A program made the translations under genes and the position numbers. 7,076 nt of DNA from Burkholderiales bacterium (GTDB taxonomy: Bacteria; Pseudomonadota; Gammaproteobacteria; Burkholderiales; Burkholderiaceae_C): contig CANHOE010000130.1 in assembly GCA_947462175.1 (NCBI GenBank), positions 1-7,076 of the forward strand, read 5' to 3'. This document shows positions 6,775-7,076 of this stretch, one piece after another. Position 1 is the first letter of the stretch; every line of letters starts with the position of its first letter. The notes under the pieces were generated by a model. It did not search any database and had not been told where the DNA came from. It saw only the letters and a list, made by a program, of their open reading frames with translations.

Positions 6775-6786
6775 TAAATCGATTTA
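6775..6786. promoter_or_regulatory. Candidate LacI-family operator (12-bp perfect palindrome)
   Basis: TAAATCGATTTA is a perfect inverted repeat centred on a CG step, 18 nt upstream of the dctP start codon. LacI-family operators commonly have the core AAnCGnTT, where the hinge helices insert at the central CG; this site reads AATCGATT at the core. It is the only such site I found between the operon and its upstream neighbour. The operon encodes a LacI-type protein, so this is the natural binding site for it. That the two belong together is inference from position and form. Confidence 0.6.
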
Positions 6787-6809
6787 GTGGAACGATACAT
6801 CTGGATCAA
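6781..6809 (-). promoter_or_regulatory. Possible sigma-70 promoter of the dctP operon
   Basis: On the minus strand TTGATC (6804-6809) could be a -35 box, followed after 17 nt by TAAATC (6781-6786) as a poor -10 box (3 of 6 matches). If right, the -10 lies inside the palindrome, so a bound repressor would block polymerase directly. The -10 match is weak and other placements are possible. Confidence 0.3.
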
Positions 6810-6858
6810 AGCTATGCCATAAGGGGTTTTCCCGCGGTCTTGAGATGAATCAAGCCGT
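6787..6858. other. Intergenic spacer between dctP leader and the cytochrome gene
   Basis: It holds the upstream part of the possible promoter and two small inverted repeats. One is an imperfect stem (minus strand, 6836-6856: GG-CTTGA / TCAAG-a-CC around a 6-nt loop) just past the stop of the cytochrome gene. The other is a short GGG/CCC pair at 6824-6833. Neither is followed by a T-run, so I do not call a terminator. No small ORF with a ribosome site is seen. Confidence 0.4.
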
Positions 6859-7076
6859 TCATCGCGTTAAAGACTCAATGGCGCCGCTAACAATGAGAAA
6901 AAATAAATAAATCCATGCCAACGCCAAGGTGATGCCGATCAAATTCAGGGGGTAACGAATCGCTTGCGAAGGCGCGCCTTGCTTTTGACCTGTGACCATG
7001 GCCTTCACTAAATTTTCTTTTTGCATGAAGCTCATGATGACCGCTGCGGCCACGTGAATGACAACCACCCCTAGCG
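6859..7076 (-). CDS. C-terminal part of a b-type cytochrome (cytochrome b561 / NiFe-hydrogenase cytochrome-b-like family), partial
   Basis: Membrane haem protein of electron transport; only the last 72 or so residues are in the window. The frame is open to the right edge (two further codons read Leu-Gly), so the gene starts outside; the GTG at 7068 is an internal Val. The visible start, VVVIHVAAAVIMSFMQ, is the end of a membrane helix with a His that would be a haem ligand. It is followed by K-E-N-L-V-K-A-M-V-T-G-Q-K, a close match to the R-E-N-L-V-R-A-M-x-T-G-x-K pattern I know from small proteobacterial cytochrome b proteins. A last helix (about PLNLIGITLALAWIYLFFLIV) and a short polar tail end the protein. 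It has lower GC than the operon it precedes and is probably a separate resident gene on the same strand; read-through into dctP cannot be excluded. The family call rests on one motif and topology. Confidence 0.65.
   Translation of the reverse strand, partial: LGVVVIHVAAAVIMSFMQKENLVKAMVTGQKQGAPSQAIRYPLNLIGITLALAWIYLFFLIVSGAIESLTR

Noticed and set aside
6836..6856. Imperfect hairpin after the cytochrome gene as a Rho-independent terminator
   Set aside because: Stem of about 7 bp with a bulge and no T-run after it on the minus strand; too weak to call.
1043..6858. Search for direct repeats or attachment sites bracketing the operon
   Set aside because: By eye no repeat of useful length is shared between 1043-1108 and 6787-6858, and there is no tRNA or integrase, so no mobile element is called.

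Overview
The window looks like a betaproteobacterial chromosome fragment, probably Burkholderiales (Comamonadaceae-like). This is an inference from protein style, the TRAP-plus-regulator gene set and mixed GC; nothing in the window fixes a genus. It holds eight genes, two of them cut by the window ends, and almost no empty DNA. I see no rRNA, tRNA, CRISPR, insertion sequence or phage gene.

Layout. Positions 1-642 (+) carry most of a GntR/FadR-type (FCD) regulator whose N-terminus lies outside. It ends one base from the stop of a convergent small gene of unknown function (644-1042, -). From 6756 down to 1109, all on the minus strand, runs one tight six-gene operon in this order: TRAP solute-binding protein (dctP), small permease (dctQ), large permease (dctM), LacI-type regulator, D-2-hydroxyacid dehydrogenase family protein, and LigI/COG3618-type amidohydrolase. 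Most joints are 1-4 nt stop/start overlaps; dctM and the regulator are 6 nt apart. Upstream of dctP sit a good Shine-Dalgarno and a perfect 12-bp palindrome with a central CG (6775-6786), the form expected of a LacI-family operator. Beyond it, the 3' end of a b-type cytochrome gene enters from the right edge (6859-7076, -).

How it may work together. The TRAP system would import an organic or sugar acid. A dehydrogenase acting on 2-hydroxy/2-oxo acids and a lactone-handling amidohydrolase would start its breakdown, and the LacI protein would derepress the operon when the acid or a product is present. The amidohydrolase has Asn where the hydrolase LigI has its catalytic Asp. That fits lactone isomerase chemistry of the galactarolactone isomerase kind better than hydrolysis. 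The dehydrogenase lacks the usual catalytic Glu at its expected place. The substrate cannot be read from the sequence, but an aldarate or uronate-derived lactone is the best guess.

The operon is visibly richer in GC than both flanks (hand counts of sample 60-base lines: about 67-68% inside, 42-52% outside). It may therefore be an acquired catabolic cassette set between resident genes.
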